Made by a program: the position numbers and the translations under genes. Below the pieces are notes generated by a model, which saw only the letters and a program-made list of their open reading frames with translations, searched no databases and was not told the origin of the DNA. This document shows, one piece after another, positions 1 through 9,106 of a stretch of DNA of 64,000 nt; within the stretch, counting starts at the first letter, position 1; the number at the start of each line of letters is the position of its first letter. This DNA is from Alphaproteobacteria bacterium (GTDB lineage Bacteria > Pseudomonadota > Alphaproteobacteria > Puniceispirillales > Puniceispirillaceae), in assembly GCA_016779005.1 (NCBI GenBank), contig JADHOL010000001.1, forward strand, positions 1 to 64,000, written 5' to 3'.

Positions 1-2
1 TT

Positions 3-1529
3 AGCGAGGCTGTAATTGCCATGCTTGGATGCGCTCGTATTGGTGTTGTACATTCGGTTGTATTTGGCGGATTTGCGGCTGCTGAATTGGCAAAGCGTAT
101 TGATGATTGTCAGCCAAAGCTAATTGTAAGCGCATCATGCGGGCATGAGCCAAACAGAATAGTCTATTATAAGCCGTTATTAGATGAAGCCATTAAACAG
201 GCAAATCACAAGCCACATACCTGTATTATCTATCAGCGTGACGCTTTGACGGCAGAAATGATAGCAGGCAGGGATATAGAGTGGCATGAAGCGATAGACC
301 CTGCATTACCAGCAGAACCTGTTAGCGTTATGGCTACCGACCCTTTATATATTTTATATACATCAGGAACCACCGGACAGCCAAAAGGCGTTGTAAGAGA
401 TAATGGCGGGCATGCAGTGGCTTTGTGCTGGAGTATGTCACATATTTATGATGTCCATCAAGGAGAGGTGTTTTGGGCAGCATCTGATATTGGCTGGGTA
501 GTTGGGCATTCTTACATTGTTTATGGGCCATTATTTGCGGGTTGCACCACAATTTTATTCGAAGGAAAACCAGTTGGCACTCCAGATGCAGCCGCATTCT
601 GGCGTGTGATTGAAAAAAATAACGTAAAAGTTCTATTTACGGCCCCAACGGCATTTAGAGCAATCAAAAGGCAAGATCCAAGCGGCAAGCTAATTAAGGA
701 ACATGATATCGGATCTTTGAAATATCTTTTTCTAGCAGGAGAGCGGGCAGATCCAGATACCATTATTTGGGCTCAAGAGAAATTATCTATTCCAGTTATT
801 GATCACTGGTGGCAAACTGAGACGGGCTGGTCAATTTGTGCCAACCCTGTTGGGGTTGAGCTATTGCCCGTAAAATTGGGCTCGCCCTGTGTACCCATGC
901 CTGGATATCTCATAGAAATATTAGATGATTCTGGTAATGCGACAGATTTAAATACCCTAGGTTCAATTGCAATTAAGCTTCCGCTGCCACCCTCTTGCCT
1001 GTCGAGCATTTGGGGCGCTAATGACGCATTTACCGAAAAATATTTAACCCGGTTTCCTGGATATTATGAAACAGGCGATGCTGGATATATAGATGAGGAT
1101 GGTTACATTTATATAATGGCTAGAACAGACGATGTGATTAATGTTGCTGGCCACAGGCTGTCTACAGGGCAGATAGAAGAAATCTTGTCAGGACATCCAG
1201 ATGTTGCTGAATGTGCTGTAATCGGCATCGCAGATGACTTAAAAGGTCAAATACCGCTTGGTTTTATTTGCCTATACCCAGATAAACAGAAATCCCATGA
1301 ACAAATCTGCGCAGAAACAGTTCAACTGGTTATTGATAAAATAGGCCGTGTTTCTGCCTTTAAACAGGTGGTAATTATAGACAGGCTTCCAAAAACAAGG
1401 TCTGGAAAAATTGTTCGCTCAACAATGGTTAAGATAGCAAATGGCGAAGAATGGGTAATGCCGGCTACCATCGATGACCCAGCTATACTTCATGAGATTT
1501 CAGACGCTTTGGCACTGCAGTTCGGATAG
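3..1529 (+). CDS. prpE: Propionyl-CoA synthetase, C-terminal part (5' end outside window)
   Basis: AMP-forming acyl-CoA ligase that activates propionate to propionyl-CoA via an acyl-adenylate in the cytoplasm. The frame is open to the first base of the window, so the first visible ATG is internal; 508 residues are present of about 630 usual for the family. Visible motifs are the P-loop YTSGTTGQPKGVV followed by RDNGGHAVAL, a signature that in my knowledge separates PrpE from acetyl-CoA synthetase, then WWQTETGW, YYETGDAGY, and the C-terminal PKTRSGKIVR with the catalytic, acetylatable lysine. No methylcitrate-cycle or propionyl-CoA carboxylase gene is visible nearby. Acetyl-CoA synthetase is the main alternative but less likely. 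Confidence 0.9.
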   Translation, partial: SEAVIAMLGCARIGVVHSVVFGGFAAAELAKRIDDCQPKLIVSASCGHEPNRIVYYKPLLDEAIKQANHKPHTCIIYQRDALTAEMIAGRDIEWHEAIDPALPAEPVSVMATDPLYILYTSGTTGQPKGVVRDNGGHAVALCWSMSHIYDVHQGEVFWAASDIGWVVGHSYIVYGPLFAGCTTILFEGKPVGTPDAAAFWRVIEKNNVKVLFTAPTAFRAIKRQDPSGKLIKEHDIGSLKYLFLAGERADPDTIIWAQEKLSIPVIDHWWQTETGWSICANPVGVELLPVKLGSPCVPMPGYLIEILDDSGNATDLNTLGSIAIKLPLPPSCLSSIWGANDAFTEKYLTRFPGYYETGDAGYIDEDGYIYIMARTDDVINVAGHRLSTGQIEEILSGHPDVAECAVIGIADDLKGQIPLGFICLYPDKQKSHEQICAETVQLVIDKIGRVSAFKQVVIIDRLPKTRSGKIVRSTMVKIANGEEWVMPATIDDPAILHEISDALALQFG

Positions 1530-1766
1530 TGCGTAGCTTTTATTTCAGAAAAATTGTTAAAAAATATGCAAAATTGGCTGGTTTTTAGCGTTTTTGCTAA
1601 AATAAAGCAGGTTTTGGGTGTGTCTTTCATTAAAAAGCATTGCGTAAAGCTCTGAAAAGCCGTATCTAGCTTACGCTGTTAATAAAACAGAAAATAACTA
1701 ATTGATACGAATAGCTAGTTTTTTATAAGACCAGTTTTTTGTGTTAATAAAAACTGAGGATAAAAA
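1530..1766 (+). promoter_or_regulatory. Leader region of the cold-shock gene
   Basis: A 237-base AT-rich gap precedes the cold-shock gene, long enough for the extended 5' UTR usual for cspA-type mRNAs. A hairpin with 7-bp arms TTTTAGC/GCTAAAA lies at 1583-1602; it has no U-tract, so it is a weak candidate terminator for the upstream synthetase. The sequence CTGAGGATAAAAA directly before the ATG serves as ribosome binding site. I cannot assign a promoter or cold-shock box with certainty. Confidence 0.35.
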
Positions 1767-1973
1767 ATGGCTAACGGAAAAGTAAAATGGTTTAATTCAC
1801 AAAAAGGTTATGGGTTTATTGAGCCTGAAGACGGAACGCAAGATGTGTTTGTGCATATCTCTGCTGTGAAAGCTGCTGGAATGGATGAATTATCAGATGG
1901 ACAGTCTCTTTCTTATGAGTTGGAAACGGGTCAAAATGGTAAAACATCAGCTGTGAATTTAACATCGCTGTAA
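1767..1973 (+). CDS. cspA: Cold-shock protein, CspA family
   Basis: A 68-residue single cold-shock domain protein that binds single-stranded nucleic acid and acts as RNA chaperone. RNP1-like KGYGFIEP (residues 15-22) and RNP2-like VFVHISA (27-33) are both intact, and the length is that of a free-standing Csp. It is monocistronic: a long leader lies before it and a strong intrinsic terminator follows 23 bases after the stop. The ATG is preceded by GAGGA at a good distance. Which Csp paralogue this is cannot be decided from one window. Confidence 0.95.
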   Translation: MANGKVKWFNSQKGYGFIEPEDGTQDVFVHISAVKAAGMDELSDGQSLSYELETGQNGKTSAVNLTSL

Positions 1974-1996
1974 TCATTTTCTGATTAAGAAAAATG

Positions 1997-2029
1997 CGTC
2001 AGATATGAAAATATCTGGCGTTTTTTTTT
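1997..2029 (+). terminator. Rho-independent terminator of the cold-shock gene
   Basis: A 10-bp stem (CGTCAGATAT paired with ATATCTGGCG, one G-U pair) closed by a GAAA tetraloop is followed by nine T residues. It starts 23 bases after the stop codon and is preceded by an A-run. Confidence 0.9.
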
Positions 2030-2119
2030 ATTCTCATAGACAGGAATAGCAGGCAATAATGTTGTTATTATCGCAAGTGCCGTTAAAAAAATGAGCAGAT
2101 AGGATTTGCAGCTGGAGTT

Positions 2120-3082
2120 TTATGCTTTTCTCTTATTTGGAATAAAGATTGAAAAACAAGTCCAGCCATAGTCGCTGGTTACAGACACTGTCCCCAAATG
2201 CAAATCACACACTAATTTTACAATAGACAAGCCAACCCCAGAGCCGTTTTCTGGTGCTAACTGGTTTTGGCCTTGCGTAAAAATACGATTGATAAGATTT
2301 GCAGGGATCATCTCCCCATCATTATCTATATAAATTTTACAGAAATCCGCATCATTAAGAGTTTCGATTTTAATGTTTCTCAGTTTCTTCCCGCCATGTG
2401 TTATCGCATTTTGAATGATATTTTCGATTGCCTGAACTAGTACATAGGGATCACAATAACAGTCATGGTTTTGAAGTCCCACTTTGAGTTCTATATTCAC
2501 CTCTTCAGAAACCAACATATAGGTATCAGCCGTTTTTTGTATTAACGTACTAATATTCGTCCACTCAAGCTTGGGATATATGTTTTTTATTTGTTCTAAT
2601 TTAAGGTGCTGTCGAAAGAATATGCCAAGGCTTTCGCTTTGAGTTTCAAGTTCCAGTGATAGGCGCTTTACCTCGTCACTATCAGTTGCTGTTCTCAATA
2701 ATGAAGCAATATTCAAAATTGTGGATATAGTATTTCCAGATTGATGCAGGATAAATTTAAAAAAATTATCTCGCGATCTCGGATTTGCGTTTACCCTACT
2801 GAAAAGGGCGTTTAGTTTTTCAACATGACTACTTATTTCCGTTGGGGCCTCTATATTCAAGATTGGTAATATTTCTCCAGATCGGGATGTAATTTCTTGT
2901 TCAATATATTTGATGGATCTTGAGAAGAAATTAATCGTCGATAATGACATAAATAGCATCACTATTATAGACAATCCAAATATCGCTAAGTCGTTATTGA
3001 AACGCACTCTTTTTTTCGCCTCTAATGTTTCTTGATTAAAAGAAACGGAAAACATAACTTCCTGCCCGAGAGGGTTAAACAT
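2120..3082 (-). CDS. N-terminally truncated sensor histidine kinase
   Basis: 320 residues from the first ATG. One membrane segment lies at about 31-51, then a DHp-like helix pair with a possible phospho-acceptor His at 113 (FILHQSGN, not the usual H-E/D motif), then an HATPase_c domain with N-box AIENIIQNAITHG (219-230), G1 box DNDGEMI (253-259) and G2 box GSGVGLSIV (280-288). The reading frame stays open for 41 codons upstream of the ATG (to 3205), with protein-like content resembling the end of a periplasmic sensor domain, and then ends at a stop inside the end of the neighbouring abrB-like gene. There is no ATG, GTG or TTG in that extension and no good ribosome binding site before 3082. 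I infer that the first membrane segment and most of the sensor were lost. No response regulator is adjacent. It may be a decaying gene. Confidence 0.7.
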   Translation of the reverse strand: MFNPLGQEVMFSVSFNQETLEAKKRVRFNNDLAIFGLSIIVMLFMSLSTINFFSRSIKYIEQEITSRSGEILPILNIEAPTEISSHVEKLNALFSRVNANPRSRDNFFKFILHQSGNTISTILNIASLLRTATDSDEVKRLSLELETQSESLGIFFRQHLKLEQIKNIYPKLEWTNISTLIQKTADTYMLVSEEVNIELKVGLQNHDCYCDPYVLVQAIENIIQNAITHGGKKLRNIKIETLNDADFCKIYIDNDGEMIPANLINRIFTQGQNQLAPENGSGVGLSIVKLVCDLHLGTVSVTSDYGWTCFSIFIPNKRKA

Positions 3083-3198
3083 ATCTTTTTTATGAGACGT
3101 TAACGCAAATCTTGTTTCCTCATTGACGCGAACTTCGGAAAAACCAATTTCTAACTGGTTTTCGTTAACCGAAATTATGGAATACTTAAATGGGAGGC

Positions 3199-4278
3199 CT
3201 ATTTGCTAAACTTGGTTATGAAAATTGGCATAGAAACAAATATAAGAATCACCCGCACCAAATGATGGAACACAACAAATGCAACGTCAAAGCCAAAGAT
3301 GATAGCCAAAATGGTGGCTTCGTATAAGCCGCCTGGAACAAATGCAAGCCAAATCGATAAAAATGCAACGTCTGATATTAGCGTTATCAAAATGGCAACT
3401 ACCAAATAGGTACTTATAATTAGCCCAGACGTTATAAAGGCATCGCCAAGCACATTTTTGATCTCCAGCAACGATATTTGCGCTAATCTTGCGCCTACGG
3501 ATGCGCCTATTGTCATTTGCGCTATAATAACGAATTCACTAATTCTAGGCAGTTCTATTATGCCTGTGAAATGTAGGATACTGCTTAAGAATATAGGGCC
3601 TAATAAATGTGGCATTGGCATTCTAATTAGTCTGGCAATCCAATAGCCGCTTACACATAATCCAATAAACAGGGCTGCTTGAAATAAAGATAGATCGGAA
3701 ATATTTGGCATATCCTGAAGTATCACGTTAGAGCGCTCAATTGCCTCTGGGCCTTCGATCACCAATAAAAATAAGGGGGTAGAAATAAAAACAATAGACA
3801 CTCTAACAAGGTGAAATAAGGCAACTACGTAATCTTTTTCTACCATTTCACGCGCCATAACTAATGCTTCTGCCTGTCCGCCCGGAATGCTACATAAGAA
3901 GGCTTGTTTTGGCTCATATTGTTTCACTCTCGTTAAAAACTGAAATGCTATTATGGTCACACATATTGTGGCCATTATCATGATGCTGACGGTGACCAGC
4001 CACTTCTGGGCAGTTTGCAGAATCTCTGGTGTAAAGTTTGTGCCTATCAGCACAGAAATGCCTAGGATTACAGGTAGGTAAAACCATTTGGCGATAACAA
4101 GCACAGGGCGCGTGCGGCTTATACATGCGCCAATACCCCATACCCCTATAAGACTGCCTAGAAAATACGGTGCGGGGATATTTAAACTTAGAAAAATATA
4201 TGCGCACATAAAGGCAATCGATAAAGTGCATATAATTTTATATAGGTCAGAAAATAATGTCTTACCAGAAAACTGCAT
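3199..4278 (-). CDS. AbrB-family integral membrane protein
   Basis: A 359-residue polytopic protein of the AbrB family (often annotated 'putative ammonia monooxygenase' or membrane regulator; true function uncertain). It has the family's internal duplication: two halves, each with about five membrane segments and a related loop, CSIPGGQAEALV near residue 130 and AFVPGGLYEATILA near 315. Length is normal. Its 3' end abuts the open frame of the truncated kinase, overlapping that extension by a few bases. It diverges from the aldehyde dehydrogenase gene across 264 bases. In Alphaproteobacteria these proteins are often near tricarboxylate-type transport genes, which are not seen here. Confidence 0.85.
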   Translation of the reverse strand: MQFSGKTLFSDLYKIICTLSIAFMCAYIFLSLNIPAPYFLGSLIGVWGIGACISRTRPVLVIAKWFYLPVILGISVLIGTNFTPEILQTAQKWLVTVSIMIMATICVTIIAFQFLTRVKQYEPKQAFLCSIPGGQAEALVMAREMVEKDYVVALFHLVRVSIVFISTPLFLLVIEGPEAIERSNVILQDMPNISDLSLFQAALFIGLCVSGYWIARLIRMPMPHLLGPIFLSSILHFTGIIELPRISEFVIIAQMTIGASVGARLAQISLLEIKNVLGDAFITSGLIISTYLVVAILITLISDVAFLSIWLAFVPGGLYEATILAIIFGFDVAFVVFHHLVRVILIFVSMPIFITKFSK

Positions 4279-4504
4279 ATACTCGTCCTTGTGGGGATTT
4301 GGGGTAGGGATTTGTGCAGCAACTCAACGATTTTGAATGATTAAATTGTTATGTATAACGATTTATATTTTGAAAAGAGTATTCTAACTTGTAGAATTAA
4401 GCAAATAGGAGTAACAGAATTAATCTGCCTCAACAGACTAAGAAAAAAATCATAATACGAATATGTTCTAAAATTCGGGGCTGTTTTCTCAAAGAATATT
4501 AGGC

Positions 4505-4515
4505 GTGCACTGCAC
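4505..4515. promoter_or_regulatory. Short palindrome upstream of aldehyde dehydrogenase
   Basis: A perfect inverted repeat GTGCA-C-TGCAC lies 27 bases before the aldehyde dehydrogenase ATG in the 264-base divergent gap. Its arms are only 5 bp, so it may be chance, but position fits an operator. Nothing else is recognised in this gap. Confidence 0.2.
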
Positions 4516-4542
4516 AAACTACAGATATGCTGGACAATAAAA

Positions 4543-5973
4543 ATGGATAGAATAAAAGCATTTATAAATGGCCGCTTTCAGAACTCTGATGGGGAAGTTT
4601 TAATTAAAATTAATCCAGTTTCGGGTGCGCCAATAGCAGAAGTTGAAAAGACTGATACCGCGCTGTTAGAGCACGCAATCACAGCTGCAAAAAATGCGCA
4701 GATCGAATGGTCTTCTCTTACAGGTCAGGAGCGCAGTCACATAATGATGCGTGCAGCAAGGATGCTGGCAAGTTCTCTTGAAGAATTAACAAGGCTAGAG
4801 GTAAGAGATGTTGGAAAAGCGTGGTCGGAGGCAATTTCAGCTGATGTTCCATGCGGTGCAGAAGCATATGAATATTTTGGCTCACTGGCGGCCACATTAA
4901 CAGGGACTTCTCATAAATGGTCTGGTGCAAGAGGCTTTACAGAGCGCGTTCCGCTTGGTATTTGCGCTGGTATTGGGGCTTGGAATTATCCAACTCAAAT
5001 AGCATGTTGGAAATCAGCACCTGCATTAGCTATGGGGAATGCCTTTATATTAAAGCCTTCAGAAATGACCCCCTATACCGCAAATGCGATAGCGGAGATA
5101 TTACAAGAAGCAGGGTTGCCAGCTGGCCTTTTTCAGGTGGTACATGGTGATTTCTCGGTAGGTCGTGCTTTATGTGAACATCCAGACATCGCCAAAATAT
5201 CATTGACTGGCGGTGTTAAAACTGGAAAGAAAATCCTAGCGCAATCTGCCTCTACTTTAAAGAAAGTAACACTTGAGTTAGGGGGCAAAGCGCCTTTAAT
5301 TGTGTTTGCAGATGCTGATTTCGATGTAGCAGTTCAAACCGCGCTTGATGCAAATTTTTATACAGCAGGGGAGGTTTGCTCAAACGCAACACGCGTTTTT
5401 GTTGATGAAAAAATCTTGGATAAATTTGTGGAAGCGATGAGAGACAAAACCCAGGCATTAAAAATTGGTGATCCTATGAAAGAGGAAACTCAAATTGGGG
5501 CACTTATTTCAGAACATCACCTAGAAAAAGTATTATCCTATATTTCAATTGGAAAATCTGAGGGGGCTCATCTAGTTATAGGGGGCGAGAGGCAATTTCC
5601 AGATGGGTGCGAGGGTGGGTTTTTTATAAGTCCTGCGATTTTTACAGATTGCAAAGATGATATGCGAATTGTAAAGGAAGAGATTTTCGGGCCTGTTATG
5701 GCAGTATTAAGTTTTAAGGGTGAGGAAGAGGTTATTGAGAGGGCGAATAATACCCCATTTGGGTTAGGGGCAGGAATAATGACGTCTGATCTATCACGCG
5801 CGCACCGTGTTGCAGATAAGCTTGATGCTGGTAATATTTGGATAAATAGTTACAACCTAATTCCGCCTGACTGGCCTTTTGGAGGCGTCAAGCAATCTGG
5901 TTTTGGCAGAGAATCCTCGGTTTTTGCTCTGGAAAGCTACAGCCAAGTAAAAGCAACTTATATTCAATATTAG
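4543..5973 (+). CDS. NAD(P)-dependent aldehyde dehydrogenase, betaine-aldehyde-dehydrogenase-like
   Basis: 476 residues of the ALDH superfamily, oxidising an aldehyde to the acid through a cysteine thiohemiacetal. Seen: oxyanion Asn148 (GAWNYP), cofactor-site Lys171 (LKPSE), general base Glu245 (ELGG) and nucleophile Cys279 in AGEVCSNATRVFV. The Cys context and the C-terminal WPFGGVKQSGFGRE resemble BetB (betaine aldehyde to glycine betaine), but no choline dehydrogenase or betaine transporter is adjacent, so the substrate could be another amino-aldehyde. It converges with the EamA gene with only 25 bases between. Confidence 0.85.
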   Translation: MDRIKAFINGRFQNSDGEVLIKINPVSGAPIAEVEKTDTALLEHAITAAKNAQIEWSSLTGQERSHIMMRAARMLASSLEELTRLEVRDVGKAWSEAISADVPCGAEAYEYFGSLAATLTGTSHKWSGARGFTERVPLGICAGIGAWNYPTQIACWKSAPALAMGNAFILKPSEMTPYTANAIAEILQEAGLPAGLFQVVHGDFSVGRALCEHPDIAKISLTGGVKTGKKILAQSASTLKKVTLELGGKAPLIVFADADFDVAVQTALDANFYTAGEVCSNATRVFVDEKILDKFVEAMRDKTQALKIGDPMKEETQIGALISEHHLEKVLSYISIGKSEGAHLVIGGERQFPDGCEGGFFISPAIFTDCKDDMRIVKEEIFGPVMAVLSFKGEEEVIERANNTPFGLGAGIMTSDLSRAHRVADKLDAGNIWINSYNLIPPDWPFGGVKQSGFGRESSVFALESYSQVKATYIQY

Positions 5974-5998
5974 GGAGCTCCTAAATCGCACAGCTTAG

Positions 5999-6907
5999 TT
6001 ATGTTGTAAGTTTTGCTTCTTCAGGTACGGTTTCTGTTTTGCGAAGAAATTCGCGCCAAACAATTACAAGACAGCTCAGAAAAATAGCACACGCGCCAAT
6101 AAGTTCAAAGATTGTTGGTATCTCGGCAAAATAAAAATATCCAGCAAGGCCAGCAACAGGGAGTTGCAAGTATCTAAGGGTTGTTACAACAACAGCGTCC
6201 GCATGCCGATAAGCAAGGGTGACAGAGAGTTGAAGGAAAGATGCAATTACCCCGAGCACCAGCAATAAAATCCAAATATCTGTGTTGTGTAAAAAATTAA
6301 TTGGGATTGGAAGAATAGTTGTACCTACTAATGCAACGATAATAGAGCCAGCACAATTATGCACTAAGGTAACCGAAACAGGAGAATCTGATTTTCCAAG
6401 CTTTCTTAATATAATTGACAAAGCAGCACCTGTAAGGGCAGCAGCAATACCAAATATGACCCCATAACTAAGCGGGCTGGAAAACGGATTAGTAATAATT
6501 AATACGCCAACCATTCCTATGATAACAGCTGACCAGCGATACACACCTATTTTTTCGTTTAAAAATACTGGGGAAGCAAGTGTCACAAAAATAATTGAGC
6601 TTTGAAATAGGGCAGTAGCTAAGCCAAGAGACATATTCTGAATGGCAAGAAACCAAAGGCTTATTCCAGTTAAACCCAAAACAACTCTAAGGCTCATCGC
6701 TAATTTATTATTGATAAAAAATAAGCGGTATTGATGAATTGCGAAGGCAAACACAAATAAAATAGGAAGAGAGAACCAAAAGCGGGAAATCAGAATATGA
6801 ATAATGGCTATATCGTCTTGAGCCAATATTTTAACCAGCATACTTGTTACCACACTTAAAATAACGGTGAGGGTGGAGAATAGGACCCCTTTGGCAATCT
6901 CTGTCAT
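5999..6907 (-). CDS. EamA/DMT-family membrane transporter
   Basis: 302 residues with about ten hydrophobic segments arranged as two EamA repeats, the drug/metabolite transporter fold. Typical motifs are the first-helix KILAQDD, the mid-protein ALTGAALSIILRKLGKSD loop and the second-repeat LRYLQLPVAGLAGYFYFAE. Such carriers export or exchange amino acids and other small metabolites; the substrate cannot be read from sequence. It diverges from another EamA gene across 159 bases, so the two may share a control region. Confidence 0.85.
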   Translation of the reverse strand: MTEIAKGVLFSTLTVILSVVTSMLVKILAQDDIAIIHILISRFWFSLPILFVFAFAIHQYRLFFINNKLAMSLRVVLGLTGISLWFLAIQNMSLGLATALFQSSIIFVTLASPVFLNEKIGVYRWSAVIIGMVGVLIITNPFSSPLSYGVIFGIAAALTGAALSIILRKLGKSDSPVSVTLVHNCAGSIIVALVGTTILPIPINFLHNTDIWILLLVLGVIASFLQLSVTLAYRHADAVVVTTLRYLQLPVAGLAGYFYFAEIPTIFELIGACAIFLSCLVIVWREFLRKTETVPEEAKLTT

Positions 6908-7066
6908 TCTGTTCGCTTTTTCAGTAAGTTAAGGTGGAAGTATACCCTAAATTAGAAATCAGATATAGCAGAATAGAGGCACCTTATAATATCTTGTTAG
7001 TGATTGACTAAAAAACTTACCTATAGTTTATGTTTTGCAGGTCAGTCAGCATTTTAAGGGCGGTTT

Positions 7067-7948
7067 ATGAGTAAATATGCAGGATCGCTTTTTGGGCTCA
7101 TAGCATTTAGTCTGTTAGCGATACATGATGTTTTTGTTAAGCTTCTATCTGTACATTATCTACCGTTTCAGATTGTTTTTATGGCCTCATTAATGGCAAT
7201 ACCATTAGCGCTTGTAATCCTTCCTTTTTTCTCAGACATCACATCGTTTAAGCCTGTTTTTCCAAAATTAATGATTATGCGCGTTATTGCAATGACACTC
7301 ACCTCTGTAAGTGCTTTTTTTGCAATATCTTCAATACCGTTGACAGAGCTATATGCATTGCTTTTCTCAGCGCCCATTTTAATTACGGCGCTTTCAGCGC
7401 CTATTCTAGGCGAGCAGGTTGGATGGCGCAGATGGCTGGCAGTTCTTTTTGGGTTTTGCGGTGTGTTAGTTGTTTTGCAGCCAACTTTATCTGTTCCTCA
7501 TTTGGGGCATTTAGGGGCGCTCACCGCTGCATTTGGCATTGCCTTTAATTCAATTTTGCTGCGTAAAGTCGGGGATAAGGAGCAGGTGGCATTAGTGCTT
7601 GTTTATCCATTAATTGGAAATGTGTTTATAATGGGCTTCATATCGGTATTTATGTATAAGCCAATGCCGATAGAGCATCTAGGACTATCATTTCTGGTAG
7701 CTGTATTTTCGGTGATAGCTATGTCTTTAATCATCTTTGCATATCGAATTTCTAAAGCAGTACTTGTTGCCCCAATGCAATATTCCCAAATCATATGGGG
7801 ATCGTTTCTGGGATGGTTATTTTTCGCTGAGAAGGTTGAGCTTCATGTACTGGTTGGTGCAACTGTCATTATTGGCAGCGGGTTTTTTATAGTTGTAAGA
7901 GAAGCAAAAAAGAAAATCCCAGCCTCTATCTCGCAAAGGCCAATTTAG
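7067..7948 (+). CDS. EamA/DMT-family membrane transporter
   Basis: 293 residues, ten predicted membrane segments in two EamA repeats (GAPILGEQVGWRRW-like first-half end; QYSQIIWGSFLGWLFFAEK in the second half). It is a paralogue, not a copy, of the transporter read in the opposite direction just to its left. Two unrelated-substrate carriers in head-to-head arrangement are common in marine heterotrophs. The substrate is unknown. Confidence 0.85.
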   Translation: MSKYAGSLFGLIAFSLLAIHDVFVKLLSVHYLPFQIVFMASLMAIPLALVILPFFSDITSFKPVFPKLMIMRVIAMTLTSVSAFFAISSIPLTELYALLFSAPILITALSAPILGEQVGWRRWLAVLFGFCGVLVVLQPTLSVPHLGHLGALTAAFGIAFNSILLRKVGDKEQVALVLVYPLIGNVFIMGFISVFMYKPMPIEHLGLSFLVAVFSVIAMSLIIFAYRISKAVLVAPMQYSQIIWGSFLGWLFFAEKVELHVLVGATVIIGSGFFIVVREAKKKIPASISQRPI

Positions 7949-8226
7949 CCAATACATAAATTATCCCGTTATTTTTTGGATATAGAGCAGACTTAGTCAA
8001 AGATTATCTCCAAATTGTTTCCTAAATTGGGGGTGAATTCGTCCGATGATAATTTCTCTATGTAGAAATTATTAAAAATAAGAGACCTATTTTTATTTAA
8101 ACTTTGAAAAACTAATCTACCTTGTGGATAATATTGTCGCGGTATGAAAAAAACAATAGACAAAATTATCGATAAAGTTAACATTAACAGGCTGAGATTA
8201 GTTACCATTGGATATTAGGAAAAATC

Positions 8227-9081
8227 ATGAAGGCATCTGCTTTTACGTATCATAAGCCAAATTCTCTCGAAGATGCGCTTGGATTATTGCAAAATGAGGA
8301 AGACGCGAAAGTGCTTGCAGGGGGCCAGTCATTAATGCCGATGCTGAATATGCGATTTGTTCAGCCAGAGACGGTAATTGATGTAAATGGGCTAGATGAG
8401 CTAGCACGAATTAGCGTAACAGATAAGCTAGAGATAGGGGCATTAACACGCCAGAAAACACTAGCGAAAGACCCGACAATAAAACAGCATTTGCCAATTA
8501 TGCAGGAAGCGCTGACATGGGTTGGTCATTTTCAAACTCAGTCGCGTGGTACAATTGGCGGAAGTCTGTGTCATTTAGATCCAGCAGCTGAATTGCCGAT
8601 GGTTGCGCTTTTATATGATGCCGAGTTGCAGGTTGCTTCAGCTTCTGGAATACGCTCCATACCCATGCAAGAATGGGCGCTTGCTTACATGATGCCCTCT
8701 ATTGGTCCTGATGAATTACTTACCAAAATAATGATAAAGCCATGGCAGGGTTCTCATGGATATGGTTTTCAGGAATTTGCAAGAAGGCATGGGGATTTTG
8801 CCATTGCCGCTGCAGGATGTTTGATAAAAATAGATAATAATATTATCGAAGATATCGCAATTTCTATTGGCGGTGTTGAGGATGTGCCTCGACGATTCAC
8901 AGAATGCGAAGATGTATTGCGAGGGATGAGGTATGATATTGATGATATAAAAACGCATGTTCGGGAGCCATTAAGCCAAATAAATTACTTGGATGATAGT
9001 CTTGTTACAGGCGCTTATAGGCGCAGATTACTAAAGGGATTGCTGATACGCGCAATAGAGCAAGCAGCAAACCGATCATAA
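8227..9081 (+). CDS. coxM: FAD-binding medium subunit of a xanthine-oxidase-family hydroxylase (CoxM-like)
   Basis: 284 residues, first gene of a three-gene operon. It carries FAD between the [2Fe-2S] subunit and the electron acceptor. Seen: the FAD pyrophosphate loop VLAGGQSLMPMLNMR (about residues 30-44), the second flavin motif TIGGSLCHLDPAAELP (about 102-117), and the C-terminal CO_deh_flav_C region. The ATG is preceded by TTAGGAAAA. Only 25 bases separate it from the small subunit. Length matches CoxM (about 285). Confidence 0.92.
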   Translation: MKASAFTYHKPNSLEDALGLLQNEEDAKVLAGGQSLMPMLNMRFVQPETVIDVNGLDELARISVTDKLEIGALTRQKTLAKDPTIKQHLPIMQEALTWVGHFQTQSRGTIGGSLCHLDPAAELPMVALLYDAELQVASASGIRSIPMQEWALAYMMPSIGPDELLTKIMIKPWQGSHGYGFQEFARRHGDFAIAAAGCLIKIDNNIIEDIAISIGGVEDVPRRFTECEDVLRGMRYDIDDIKTHVREPLSQINYLDDSLVTGAYRRRLLKGLLIRAIEQAANRS

Positions 9082-9106
9082 TCTGTGTAAAAAGGGAGAC
9101 ACAAAA

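Noticed and set aside
3914-4231. 105-codon frame overlapping the abrB-like gene
   Set aside because: Same strand but different frame within a strongly family-matching membrane protein; composition is that of a shadow frame.
5973-5992. Palindrome around GGAGCTCC in the convergent gap after the aldehyde dehydrogenase
   Set aside because: Too short a stem and no T-tract on either strand to call a terminator.
7993-8208. 71-codon minus-strand frame with a hydrophobic start, upstream of coxM
   Set aside because: No ribosome binding site, low-complexity AT-rich composition and position in the coxM promoter region; more likely chance.
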